The position numbers were made by a program, and so were the translations under genes. The notes under the pieces are model-generated. The model was not told the origin of the DNA, did no database searches, and was given only the letters and a program-made list of their open reading frames with translations. This document shows positions 32,287 through 46,200 of a DNA stretch of 64,000 nt, in pieces. The number at the start of each line of letters is the position of its first letter. The stretch's first letter is position 1. Source of the DNA: Acanthosepion pharaonis (taxonomy: Eukaryota; Mollusca; Cephalopoda; Sepiida; Sepiidae); the NCBI GenBank assembly GCA_903632075.3, contig CAHIKZ030005440.1, positions 186,001 through 250,000 of the forward strand. The letters run 5' to 3'.

Positions 32287-34191
32287 TTTAAAACATTTTA
32301 AAAAAAAACAGAACTGTGATGATGCACCCAGACTTAGCATAAGCCACTTTAAAAACCCCAGCCGCAGCTCCTAACAAAGAACAAAGCCCAAGCACTCGCA
32401 TGTTTTTTGCATTTGTTTTTTACAATGAAGATGTACAATTCTGCCAATTTTACCATGAAAAATGGACTGTTATATGTTTTAATTTACTTAAATAACAGGA
32501 AAATAATACAAGAATATTTTAAATATGTTCTATTGAAAAAATACATGAATCAAGTTCTCAGCAAATAATTTGTACATATGTTCTTCAGAAAAACATGCAA
32601 ATATTAGGGGGTTCTGCAAATAACAAGTACATATGTTCTAAAGAAAAAACCATGAATGCTGAAATGCAAATAGGCGGGGACTCATTGTATGGCAAAACAA
32701 ATGAGAGGAGAGCAAAGAAAGAGAATAAAATCCTTCACAAGAGACATTAGTATGGCTATTAAGCATATACATGTAATGGTTTAATTGATATTTACAGACA
32801 GTAGGTTCAATTTTGTCATTCTTGGAGAATTTACTACTGACTATATTGAAACTGAATTTGATAAATTGAGACAAGGTTATGGTGGTACTTATTTTATTAC
32901 TGTACAAAATGCTATTCAGAAATTTCATATACAAAAAACAAAATTACTTCTTCGGTTGAAAGTAGATGTTAGAGAGTATAGACGTGATAATTGCTCAAAA
33001 TGTGGATGGATGAATTGACATGTCAAACATTTGATCATCTGCCAGACCTAGAAACTGGTACATCACATGAAAAGATTGTCTTACAGAGGAGGAAATATTC
33101 AATGATAATGCTTTTTATTATCCTGAGTATGGAAGTTTTTTGATTGTGGGGATTTAAAAGTTCCACTGGATACCACTGTTCAGTGGGTGTTTTTCTCTTT
33201 TATAATGTTCAATGCTGTCAAATCAAAGGTTTGCAGAAATTCCTTAACAAAAATCTTCATATTAGTGAGTCTGAAAGGGCATCATTTCAAGACAAAGAGA
33301 GTGCATGGAACAAACTATATTTCTGTGCTTGATATCATCAACTGGTGTGGATCCTTTTTTTTTTTTACTACAATATACAAATTATCTTTTTACACAAGTA
33401 CAAATTCTCTAAAAAAAATCTCACATTGAAATAAAAATAAATCCTTGAAATATGCATTTGCATTTGTTTATTCAAAGTTACAAGTCTCTTCATTTATTGG
33501 AATTCGCTAATCTTCAAATTTACCCATTAGTTCATTGTGGTACTTGTTTTGGTATGTAAGACAAATAAAAACTTCAAAGTCATCTCATAGAGGAAATTTC
33601 CCTCTGTTTGCAACTGCTATGTCAATTATCTAAGAAAATTCACATAGTAAGAGACCCCAGTTGCATGATCGCCTGACCAGCTATAAATATGGCCTCGATT
33701 ACGACCCATCATACCTACATGTAATAAATCTGCTCATAAGGTTTATTTATTTAGCATCGACAATTTATAGATATATATATTTATTATGATCCACACATAT
33801 TGGAATCACATGAATCTATTTGTATTATCCATTTGTATGAATATAAAATGATTAGTTTTAGAAAAATATATTTAAAGGAAATTCTGACACAAAGGTAAAG
33901 TAAATAAAATTTGAAAAAAAAAAAAAGGCCATTTAATGAGATGGATGCACTTGTTTGTTCATAAGCAGCTGAATCCTATTGGGAACACAAAAAGACAATG
34001 CTACATGCATATCAGGTGCAGTGTCAAGCCCGTTTCCATTTCTCTTATTAAATTGAGTTAATGTGGAAAATCCCAGTTCACTCAAGTAAGTAGTTATAAA
34101 AGGCAATAGCAATATAAGAGCCTTTTTGCTCAATATTTGAAATTCCCCTTTGTTCTTAAACCAAAACAAAATAGATAAACTCAATGAGAAC

Positions 34192-34247
<56 letters not shown>

Positions 34248-37200
34248 TATTTTAAAAATAAAATATAATACAAGATGACCTCGGTGAAAAACTAGCGATG
34301 ATTTATGAGTGCTGTTCAAAATTTAGAGTTATGCTCTGCACTTTGCCCTCACTTGTGATTTCTTTCTTTCTTTTTTTGTCACAACCCATTTTATTTATCT
34401 TGTGACCCAGAGTTTGAAAAATTCCACCTTAGAGGATGGGACATATCAGCTCAGTTAAGTTTTCCTTTTGTCTTTATTCATATTGTCCTTTTACAAATGT
34501 ACTGTATCTGAAATTTCTATATATATATATATTCTGAAAAAAATCAGCTTACAGCCAATGTTATAGCATCTGGTATTCTGAAGTGGCTAACCCTCGAGGT
34601 ACTGACCAGGGTCCACATTGTTTAATTTCAGTGATGATGCTAAAACCAATGTTTCAAAGTGATATGGCCGTAAGGCTGTAGTTATAAAAAGCCATGATTA
34701 AGTCATGAATATTATGTAGAACACTTTTATGTTTTCTGTCTGGGAGATTGAGTTTTCAGTGTTACTAAATGTTACATTTTTCTCGATTTGTGTAAGAAAA
34801 AAAGCAATCTATTGGTCTCAATACGAAAGAATCTCATTTGTTAGTCGTTTTCAACCCATAGATGGAAATGTGAGGAACAATGGCCATAAAAGTGTACATC
34901 AGAAGATATTACATCAACCTGTTTTATTGAGATAAAAGACCAATTCCTGTTTATTTCTACCACAAAAATGTTTCAATGTTGGGTAACTACTTACCATCTG
35001 TTAAATATTTTACAATCTCCTCGTGTTGTGGAGATTGTGGGTCTGATGAATAACTGTTGGGCCGATGTACACTGCTGACTGGCCGCTTACCATTAAACAC
35101 TGACTTTGGAGAACTGGAAGGAAAGAGAATAAATAAAAAAAGGAAAGAAAGGAAGAAGCAAATAAATCAAAAGAAGAGAAAGAGTCAGCAGCGACCAGTA
35201 GAGCTGTAGAGTAGAGCAAGTTGATTTTTCACTTCTTTTTTAGAAAATCGACATTGCACTCAGGGTGAAAGCTGAGGTTTGATTCGATAAAGACTGACAC
35301 TAAAAATTAAATTCATAATTCTTAACAATTTTGGAGTAGATAGTTTTAAAGATCATCTGAAAAACAATGTACAGAAATACTTAATTTCTGCAGGTTTTTT
35401 GCTTACAAACTGACTTCATAATTTTCCTATTTCAAGAATAAATCCAAATAAAGTTGATATTTTTTGTATTAGATACACTGAATGGAAAATATATTCAAAC
35501 CAGAATTCTAATTACAAATTACCACAAGCAAAATCAGCATTTTTTTTACTGTAATCAATAAGTAAAAACTATGTAAAAAAAAATTGTAAAAGATTACAAA
35601 AAAAAAAAGGCTACTTAATGAATAAGATTTGTTAAATCATTTGATAGACCATAATTAATAAAAACAAAATATAGATAAAAGTATATATAACACCATAATA
35701 CTGTTAGGTACAAATTATAAGACAAACTGTTTTAAATTTGCATTGTTTATTGAAAATGAACTAAAACTACTACAATGTATAACATATTACATCATAATAG
35801 AGCTAAATTGTTCCATATAATTTCCCTTTGAAGTAAATGAAAGTCTTATTTGATGTCACAATGATCTAGTAATAATGTCCTTGTACCTTGTCCATATACA
35901 ATTTGTAAAACTTCAGTAAATTATAAATTTTATAAGGCTGTGCTCTAAGGGTTTCACTGATCACCAGAATGAAATTCCAACACTACAATTTCGAAACTCA
36001 GCTTAATATTTAAACACATTTCCTTAAAAAACAGTAACAATTTGGAAAAAAATATTTTGTGTCATTATTTATCAAGTGAAACACCAACTTTTAAATTGAG
36101 TGCAATAACATGCTTCCAAAATCAACCTGCCCTACTGTAGAGTTGATGTACAGTAATTTTGGCTATCAAATATAATGGTCAGAGATGCAGAAGGCAAATG
36201 ATTCTTCTTCTTCATTTGCTTTGTCTCCCCAGGACGTTACTGATCATGGCTCTCCAAGGACTAGTTATATTCCATCACCGCAGGTTGAACCAAACTATTT
36301 ACATTCCAGACCCCAAACTAACACCAGTCACAATGAACAAAGAGGCACCATGCCTTGAGAAAATATTTGGTCTCAAACTGACACCTGATTTGAAGTCGAA
36401 CTCACACATTCAATTAAAGATGCAGGTAAAGTGGTTGACTCTGTACCACTCCAGTAAGTACCTGACTCCTCATGCTATTCTCTACATTTATAAGAGCCAG
36501 ATCAGGCCGAAAATGGAGTACTGTTGTCATATTTGGGTGGGAGTTGCCCAGTTCTCACTTTCCAGCCTTGACAGAGTTCAAAAATGTCTCGGAGTCCTTG
36601 TGGGTGACAAATTATTCTCCACACGCCAACTTCTCTTTCTCAGGTGGGATATGGTGAATCTCTCACTGCTCTATCACTACTTCCATGAAAAGGGGTCAGA
36701 TGAACTACATTTCTTGGTCCAGCCAGGTCTAAGCTTTGCTGCTAGGACCAGCCATGTCACTTACATTGTAGCAAACCATCTACATTCTATTTGTATTCTA
36801 TCAGTGAGAAGTTCCACTCAAACAGCTTCTTCTCACGAACAAGTGATCTGGGGAACAGACTCCATCGCATAGCACCCACATGTGCTTTCCAAAAACCTCA
36901 CTCTATAAAATAGGGTCAAGCTTTCTGTTTGGTTGTTCCAACTCAGCACAAGACTGACTTGAGTGCAACTATTGTAATGATGATTAATACTGACTTACCC
37001 TAATTTTTGAACAAGGAAAAAGAAAACGGACATCCCATAACAATGTTTAACCCTTCCAACGATAGATTAAGTAGAAACTTTCCTTTGGTTGTTTCAACTT
37101 GGTGCAAGGCTGACTTGAGTTTGACTAAGAATATAAGATTTATACTTACCTATCTTAAATTCTGGACCAGAAAGAAAACCAATATACTTAAGAGACATTG

Positions 37201-40200
37201 AAAATTTTTTCATTACAATCAACATAAAAAGAATAAACGTTCAGAGTAGAAAGTCAAGTTTTTAGATGCTTCAATCTTTGTTGACATATTGGACATGCAC
37301 CCACATAAAATACACACAAACCCTACAACCTTTGTAAGTTGTATACCCTACAAACCTTTCTGCTAAAGATTAATTACATTGTTCTAGAGTTGTCTTCCTT
37401 TTGGTGGCATGCTGGTTAAGGAGCAAATTCAGTATAATATACTTTTAAAGAATATGAAACATAATTTTGGCAACTGAACCACAAGATTTACTCTGTTTCA
37501 ACTTATGACCACAGAATCCAAATAAGGATAGAAATTAAGTTCGTATATTCAGAACAAATATGCAAAATTGATTTCAACGAATGTAGTTGCCATCAACAAC
37601 TTCTTTTTTCTTATCCACAATTTTATGCAAAAAAAATTCTACAGAAAAGTTTTTGAGTTATACTTTTTGCATCAAGAGATGATAGGCTTATCAAATCAAC
37701 ACACTGCGAACAGTTTTGAGCCGCATTAAAATAAGAATTAATTCTCTCAGCCTCACTTACAAATTTCATCCTCTTCATCGTCAATACCTCAACTGCTTTC
37801 AGTTGTCAGGGGGAAACTGAGAGCAGAAGAAACAGACGGATTTTTCTTCCTCATAATCTTTTCAGTAGGCTTTCAGATAGCTTGGCAGCACCCATCTCCT
37901 CGACCAACAAATATGGCATAGGTGTGGTAGATAGTCGCAAAGAACCCTGCTGTGAACAAGTCAAAGTCCTGGATTCGGTCTGTGCTCAACTGAGCAGCTT
38001 ATTTTTCATTCCAGTTTTTGACCACATAAATTAGTGATAGTTTAAAAAAAAAAAAAATCTATGCACTTTGATTAAATTGCAAATGACAAATCCAACAAGA
38101 CAAGTAAGACATTATGGCCTCGGGTAAGTATCTTGGTCCTATTTCATCACAGTGAGTTGTCCTTGGTTCATACACTAGACCCTCAGGTTTTGAATTCAGA
38201 TTTGTTCATCACCTAGACCAGTTGCCACCCAAGGCTATAGGACCCAGGCTAGGAAAATTTACTAACCTTCAAACTGTCTCAAGGGTACAAAATCTAATTT
38301 TGGAATTCACTGATTCAAATAGATAAATCTTCAATCAGCATGGCTGATGCTAACCCCTAGGAGAGTAATCCATTGCATTTTCTCAGGCTAATGTTTTCTG
38401 CTGATATGAAGTGGAAAGAGTATATTGAATCACCTGCTAAGTTTGCATCTAGAAAAGTTGATTCACCGTGTTGCGCTAGAGAATTTTTCACACCAGAATC
38501 TATCTTACATATTTATAAAACTACCATTCATCCGAGCTTTGAATACATATGTTCCAATGTTGCAGCTATATATTTAAAGATTCTTGATAAAATCCTAAGA
38601 AGAATCAGCAATGTTACTGGTCCTGATCAGGCATCTTGGTTTCAGTCACTTTCACATTGCCGTAATGTAGCTTCCATGTGCCTTTTCTATAAATTCTTTC
38701 ATGGTAATTGTTCTGATGAACTTTCCTCTATGGTACCCTGACTTTATGAATTTAAGCACAATATTAGATTGGCAGCAAAGTCTCATCATTTTGCAGTTAA
38801 AATGACTGAATGTAGCTGTAAGTTCTATGCTAACAGTTTCTTCTCTCGCACTTCTCACTTGTGGAACTCTCTTCCGCTATCTTTCAACAATAAATTTGTA
38901 TCCACTTCTGCCAATACATAATGAGAGACTAGCATGTCAAGAAATGCCAAGTCTTGCAGTTACATTGTTTAAAATCTTTTTAAGTGACCTCAACGTTTTC
39001 CACTGACATAAAGTTGAATGACTATATCAAGTCAATTGCTACAATGAGGGTTCGTTCACTGTGTCATGCCAAAAAGTTTTTTTAGCATCAGAATCCATCT
39101 TGCACAGTTATAAACCTACCATTCATCTATCTATTGAATACTGTTGCTATATCTGATCTGGTGCTCTTGCTGTGCAACTTGAAATTCTTGACAAAATCCA
39201 AAGAAGGGTCTGTAATACAATCAATTCTGACCAGGCATCCTGTCTCCAGTTATTTCCTCTTCAATGTGACATGGCTTCCCTCTGTCTGTTCTACAAATAT
39301 TTTCATTACAACTACTTGAATGAACTTTAAGAATTTAGGCATGCTTCAAGATTGGCAATGAGGACACATCATTTTACTGTTGAACTAATGAGACACCACT
39401 TCAAAAAACCATTTTCTTGTTTGGAAGTGTCTCGATCAGCAAGAAGTTTTTACAATCCTTTATATCTCCTGAAAAGGACTTATGCCCCCACCACCCTGTG
39501 CCAAAGGATGACATTTTTTTTCTAATTTAGATGATGCAGCATCATGATTGCAATTCAGTATTCATCAACAAAACTGAAATGTTACAAGGAATCTCCACTG
39601 ATTTCTGAATCGCCTTAAAAGAGCAAATCCCCAAAACCATGTTTGTATTTTTTAAGACTGACAACTGAATGCTAAACAACAACTTCCTTGTCAAGATACA
39701 CTTCAAATCAGGTTTATTTGGTTGAAATCCCCTCTCCTTTAAAAACTAAAAGTATGCCTGATGATCAACCTGAAATGAATTCAAAAATGTCTCAAATAGA
39801 AAAATGGTGCCAACTGTTTGCAATTCCAAATGTTTCTATCAGAAAAAAGCATCAAGTTAGGAAAAAAATGCAGAAAAAGATGGTAATATTGATCTCTTGC
39901 ATCATCAAGTAGAGAGAAAGAAAGAGACTGGAATTTCTCAATGTTAACATATAAACTGGTCTCTTCAATTCCCCACTGAGGCTTACCTTACCTCATAACT
40001 GTTGTCTACAAATTTTTTGATGCTTGCTGCATTAGGAAACACATTTAAAGCAAAATGGCTGTGCTGTGGATTAAAGAAAGGAAAACTAATCATAAAATGA
40101 CTAAACAGCCAAGCAAGGTAGTAAAATCACTAAGACACAAGGGGTTCCTAGGTGAGAAAGAATTAACAAAACAGAAACATTACTAAGGAGCAAGGAAAGA

Positions 40201-43200
40201 AGAGTAAATTGACACTGAATTTAAATTTTTGAAGACTAAAGTTGACTGGGAAGCATGGAGCCAGAAGTGTGTTTCACAAACAAGAAAAGAAACTGTTATC
40301 ACAGAACTTATGGTTACATCTAGCCTAAATTTTTGTAGTTGGGTCACCAGGTAAAAATAACTTCATCCAAGCAGTTGCCATAAAAATATTTGTAGAACAG
40401 ACAGAGGGAAGCCATGTCACGTTGATGAGGAAATAACTAGAGATAAGATGCCTGGTCAGAATTGATTGTATTATAGACCCTTCTTTGGATTTTGTCAAGA
40501 ATCTAAAGATGCACAGCAGGAGCACCAGATCAGATATAGCAACAGTATTCAATAGATAGATGAATAGTAAATTTATATCTGTGCAAGATGGATTCTTGTT
40601 ATATTCTGTGCTAATAGGAATATATACTTGAAAAACAAGGGGAATAAATAAGTAAAGGTTTATTGTAAAAACCAGCATAATAAGAATAAAGGGAACGGTT
40701 ATGCACATTGCAAGTCAATCCAGTAGTGATTGCTACTATTGCAAAGTCAGTAGTTCTCGTGTCAGTCTGAGTCGTACTCAAAAGATCCCAGCTAGACTCT
40801 GTAGTCCATTGACTTACAGCTGCTTATATGTAGTTACTACCTATAGTGTAGTCACTCATGGGGGTGACAGGTTATTCCATTACATCACCCGCACCGTTAT
40901 TTCAAACGTGTCATACAGGACATCCATCGGAGTTTCTTCATCATCCTGTTGAACAATTTCAGAGTTATCTTGGTTTTAAATGGTTTACGTGCCTTTTGCC
41001 TACACATCTCTTTTCTTTCACTGTATAGATTACTTTTCCAATTCTATCTGAAATTATTCCATCCTCCCAAACACATTTTCCACCTCAGTAGTTCTTGAAG
41101 AAAACTTTGTCACCAGGCGTTTACTTCTTTGCACAGAAATTCTCTTTCTTATGCATTTTCGATTTTTGGACAAGGCAACAATTTGTTGAATATTGATATT
41201 ATCTTTCTCACAAACATCAGTTCCGCAGGTGATGATTTTGCTGTATTGTTTGCATTTGGTGTTATCCTGTATACTGCTAAGAATTTCTGTATAGCTTTCT
41301 CTTCTGTGTCTACCCCTTGATTTTTTCTTTAATGCTCGTTTGAATGTGTCCACAAATTTTTCTGCTTGTCCATTTGACCTTGGGTGTTAAATCGGGGGTT
41401 GTGACATGTTTAATGTCCAACAAAGTACAATATTCTTTGAATTCTTTACCTGTAAATGCAGTTCTGTTATGACTGACCAATATCTGAGGAACTCTGGAGT
41501 TGCTGCAAACTTCATCTAAGACACTAATAGTATTTCTAGAAGTTGGGTGTTTGTATTTAAAAACTTTTGGCCACTTCGAGAAACTATCCACCATCATCAG
41601 GTAATAATACCCATTAAGTGCTCCTGCATAATCAATGTGTAGACGTGTCCAGGTGATATCTGTTTGTGGCCATGGTTGGGTTTTAACTGGCGAGGCTCTT
41701 GCAGATAACTGACACCCTCAGCAATTTTTCACAAAATTTTCGATGTCTATATCCATTTGTGGCCAGAAAACATAACTTCTCATTAGAGATTTCATATGAG
41801 ATATGTCAGTCTGACCCATATGAAATTCTTTTAAGATCTTTTTATATAATGCCAGTGGCATCACCACCCTGTCTGCATACATTAGCGTATTTTCACTGAT
41901 TGAATAAGGAGAAATTCTTATTCCCTTTTTATTTCTTTCATTTCTACTGGCTTGTATTTTCATATATTTAATAAAATTATCATTTTCTGCTGCTTTCCAA
42001 ACAGTATTAAACAGCAAATGCAATATTTCTTGTTTGTCCGTTAAAGCCGCAATTACACATTCTTCCAAAGTTTCATTATGTTTTGGAATCAACCTCGATA
42101 GTCCATCAGCATGACCCAAATTTTTAGAGGAGATGTACTCCATCTTAAAATTGTAATTCAATAGTGATCAGTTTGCAGTATGAGTTGATCCAAAAATGGT
42201 CAATAACATCTTATCGTCAGTTTCCTGTGTAAACACTCTACCGTGAAAAAAAAAACGATTTTTTAACTGCTAAAATGATTGCTAAGATTTCCTTTTCAAT
42301 CTGACAAAAGAGTCCTTGAAGCATGCACGATTGGTTTTGTTGAACCATCTTCGTATTTGTGAAGTACCACTGCTCCGATTCCATATTCACTAGCATCAGA
42401 AGCTACAACTATTTCTTTTTCTAGATCATAGTGCGCCAATACTAAATCAATCCGTTAACAGTTTCTAATTTTTTGAAAAGTTTTTTCACAGTCTTTGGAC
42501 CAACACCATTTAATCCCCTTTTTCAACAATTTGTTTAATGGTGCTCTTAATTCATACATTCTTGGAATGTATATTGCATAGTATTGTGCCAAACCTAAAA
42601 ATGATTGCAATTTTGCGAACCCTAATTTTGCCATGTTATCTGGGGCAGGCATATTTCGTATGGCTTCAGTCCTCCGTGGATCTGGTTTTCTGCATTCTTT
42701 ATCCACAATCTGCCCAAAATACTTAATTTTTTCCATAAAAAACTCACATTTTTCGGGGTTCACTTTGAATCTGAATTCTTCTATTCTCTTGAAGATAGCC
42801 TTTATGATTTTTATATTCATCCATATTTTTACTTTTCACAAAAATGTCATCCAGATAAGCAATGGCAAATTCTAACCCTGCAAGCATTGTATCCATGATT
42901 TGTTGAAAAAGTGAGAGTGCAACCTTTAAACCAAAAGGAAATCAGTTTAGTTTAAATAATCATTTATGTCTGTTGCCAGATACTTGGAATACTCTTCGTT
43001 AACTTTGACTTGCAAGTATGCATCTGACAAATCTATTTTAGAGTATATTTTACACACATTTAATTTTGAGAAAATGTCCTCGGGTCAGGGAAGTGGGTAA
43101 CTGAGGTCTTTTAGACAGTCATTTAAACCTATCGAAAAACCTGCACATACTCTAATTCTATTATTATTTTTTTTTAAACATGCGATGCCCAATCTGAGTG

Positions 43201-46200
43201 ATCCACTCTCGAAATAACAGCTAATTTTTACAATCTTTCTAGTTCTTCATTAATAGCATCTAATGAAGAAAATGGAACATTCCTTTTAGGTCTGAAAATC
43301 AGCGTAACATTTTCTTTAATTTCAAATTTTACCTCCATTTTCAAACACATACCCAATCCTTCAGAGAAAAGTCTGGGAAATTCTTCATTCAAATCGTGTA
43401 TGAATTTTTCTGTTTATGGACAATTCCCATAAATTAAATAGCACGATCCAAACTATGCTGAAAATGCAGGAGTTGTTCCCTTTATGTATGTAGACTTTTG
43501 ACCTGAAAGTCTTATCACGAAACGAAATGTTACACTTAGTTCACCCCTAAATTTGAGTGTTTTTCCTGCAATACCTCTGGCAATTTTGTTTGTGTCAGTC
43601 AATTTCAGTCAACCTATTTTCCTCCATATCTATTCGTCAATTATACTAATATTGGAACCTGAATCCAAGAGAAATGTTACTGTATATCCATTTATACGTG
43701 CATCAACATATTTTAGTTTCTCGTCATTCTCAAATTCCTTTCTGGAGAGAATCACATTCACTTTTTCACTGATCTTTTTCTTTCTTTTATAGCACTGGAA
43801 ACCTTTACGTCCCTTATGGCCACATTCAAAACATACTTTGTTTTTATAACAGCAATTATTTTTTGTGTGATTAAATCCTCCGGAACATTCACATTTCTCT
43901 TTGTTCTTCATGTTTGGGATCTTATTTGCTTTTACTTGCTGAACTTTGAAAACATTCTTTTCCTCTATCCGAGTATTATTTTGTTTTACGTTAATAACAT
44001 GCTGGCACTCTTCAGTAACTTTTTGCAAAGTAATCTCATTGTCTTTTTCAATCATAGTAAGAATTCACGACCTGATATCCTTGTCCTTGGGAGCTGTTAG
44101 TCCCTGAACAAATATTAGACATTTGAATAAATCTTTCGTATCATCTGAAATATACCAGGAAGGTAATCCCATTGTCCGGGTCATAATGAAATTCTGTTAA
44201 CAAATTTGCAATACCTTCAGCAGAAAAAAAAATATTTTTTTGTTCTCTGGTTTTCATTATTAATTTTTCAAAAAGTTGTGACTGTTGTTGTTGGTTTTGC
44301 AACTGTTGTATTTGCTGTTGTTGAACACTAGTGCACAACAGTTTTGTAAGCTCTGTTAATTGTTCCATACTTTAACTCAACAAGTCCTTCAGAACAACGA
44401 ACGATAGACAAGAAAAAATAAAAATAAAAAATACACAACCTTCGCTTTTTGCCTTCCAATAAACTCAAATTACTTGGGTAAAAAACACTTTTGGATTTTT
44501 GGGGTTTTTTTTTTATGTTAATGGCCTGGGTTCCAATCTGTGCTATGAATTGTTACATTATTTTTTTTTTAAACAAAGAATACAACAAAAATATTCTTAC
44601 TTTTAAAAAATTTTAAGTGATAAATCTTGTAAAATGTTTCAATATCCTAAGGTGTTGTCTTACTTCAAAACTCCAGTAAACCAAACGTATAGACGACAAA
44701 TACTTTTCTTCTTGTGAATTTGTTTCGGGGTCACTAACATTTAGTGTTTTTGTATGTGAATTCGATTCAACAATCCTCGTCGCCACTGTTATATTCCATC
44801 TAATAGGAATATATACTTGAAAAACAAGGGGAATAAATACAAACATGGTTTATTGTAAAAACCATTAGAATAAGAATAAAGGAAATGGTTGTGCACAAGG
44901 TCGTCGCAAGTCAATCCAGTAGTGAGTTCTACTATTGGAAAGTCAGTAGTTCTCATGTCAGTCTGAGTCATACTCAACAGATCCCAGCTAGACTCCCATG
45001 GTCCGTTGACTTACATCTATGTAGTTACTACTTATAGTGTAGTCACTCATGGGAGTGACAGGTTATTCCATTACATCAAATGATGATAAAAAAAACTTTT
45101 TGGCATGACACAGTGAACCAACCCTCATTGTAGCAATTGACTTGATATAGTCACTCAAATTTATATCAGTGGAAAACGTTGAGGTCACTTAAAAAGATTT
45201 TAAACAATGTAACTGCAAGACTTGGCATTTCTTGACATGCTAGTCTCTCATTATGTATTGGCAGAAGTGGATACAAATTTATTGTTGAAAGATAGCAGAA
45301 GGAAGTTCCACAAGTGAGAAGTGCGAGAGAAGAAACTGTTAGCATAGAACTTACAGCTACATTCAGTCATTTTAACTGCAAAATGATGTGACCTTGCTGC
45401 CAATCTAATATTGTGCTTAAATTCATAAAGTCAGGGTACCATAGAGGAAAGTTCATCCGAACAATTACCATGAAAGAATTTATAGAAAAGGCACATGGAA
45501 GCTACATTATGGAAATGGGAAAGTGACTGAAACCAAGATGCCAGATCAGAACTAGTAACATTGCTGATTCTTTGGATTTTATCAAGAATCTTTAAATATG
45601 TAGCTGCAACATTGGACCATAAGTAGCAGCAGTATTCAAAACAAGGACAAATGATAGTCTTATAAATAAGTACAAGAGAGTTGGGTGAAAAAATTGTCTT
45701 CTTGCTTCTCAGTCAACTTTGATCTTCAAAAATTTAAATGCAATGTCAATTATTATCTTCTATCTTTATAATTGGTGTTCTTTACTGTTTTAATAGCATA
45801 TTTTTCTTATATTCTCTAATAGTCAATAACGCCTTGCATCTTAGTGGCTTTATTGTCTTGCTTGGGATGAAATGATTAAAAAAAAACTATTGCAAGACAA
45901 GCAGCAACAAGTGGCATCAAATCAGCAGTGGTCCTAATACTACAGAAATTCTTGGCCCAATAGACAAGCTACAAAAATGTTTGATATGGAAAAAAAAATA
46001 AATGGTTAAGAATTACTAAATAATAAAGAACAAAATTTCTTTATTATTAGAAAATTCATTTTACAAAATGGATGCCTTAATGGATTCTTTACATTAAAAA
46101 CAAAACATTCCCCAAATTTTTTCTTCAAAATGCCAAATAAAAAGTAAAGTTGAAATTTTAAGTTTCTTATATTCATTCAAATGATTTTTGTTAGCATCTG

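Larger units (their letters stand above)
40597..45078 (-). mobile_element. Gypsy/Mag-type LTR retrotransposon, intronic reverse copy
   Basis: LTRs at 40597-40887 and 44787-45078 flank a minus-strand tRNA-Ser primer site, gag fragments with a zinc knuckle, a DSG protease, RT with YLDD and integrase remnants. The body has many frameshifts and stops. It interrupts the reverse arm of inverted repeat 2. It lies in intron 1 of the MCRIP gene in the same orientation as that gene. No clear target duplication is visible. Confidence 0.9.

Noticed and set aside
36960..37201. GTAAGT-like donors near 36996 and 37150 on the minus strand as extra MCRIP exons
   Set aside because: The two sites belong to a duplicated 70-bp repeat motif, and the sequence upstream of them is not a phase-compatible coding exon.
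37750..37830. Possible minus-strand exon ending GATGAAATTT before GTAAGTGAGG
   Set aside because: The acceptor is poor, the open segment is about 30 nt, and it does not fit the phase of the MCRIP transcript.
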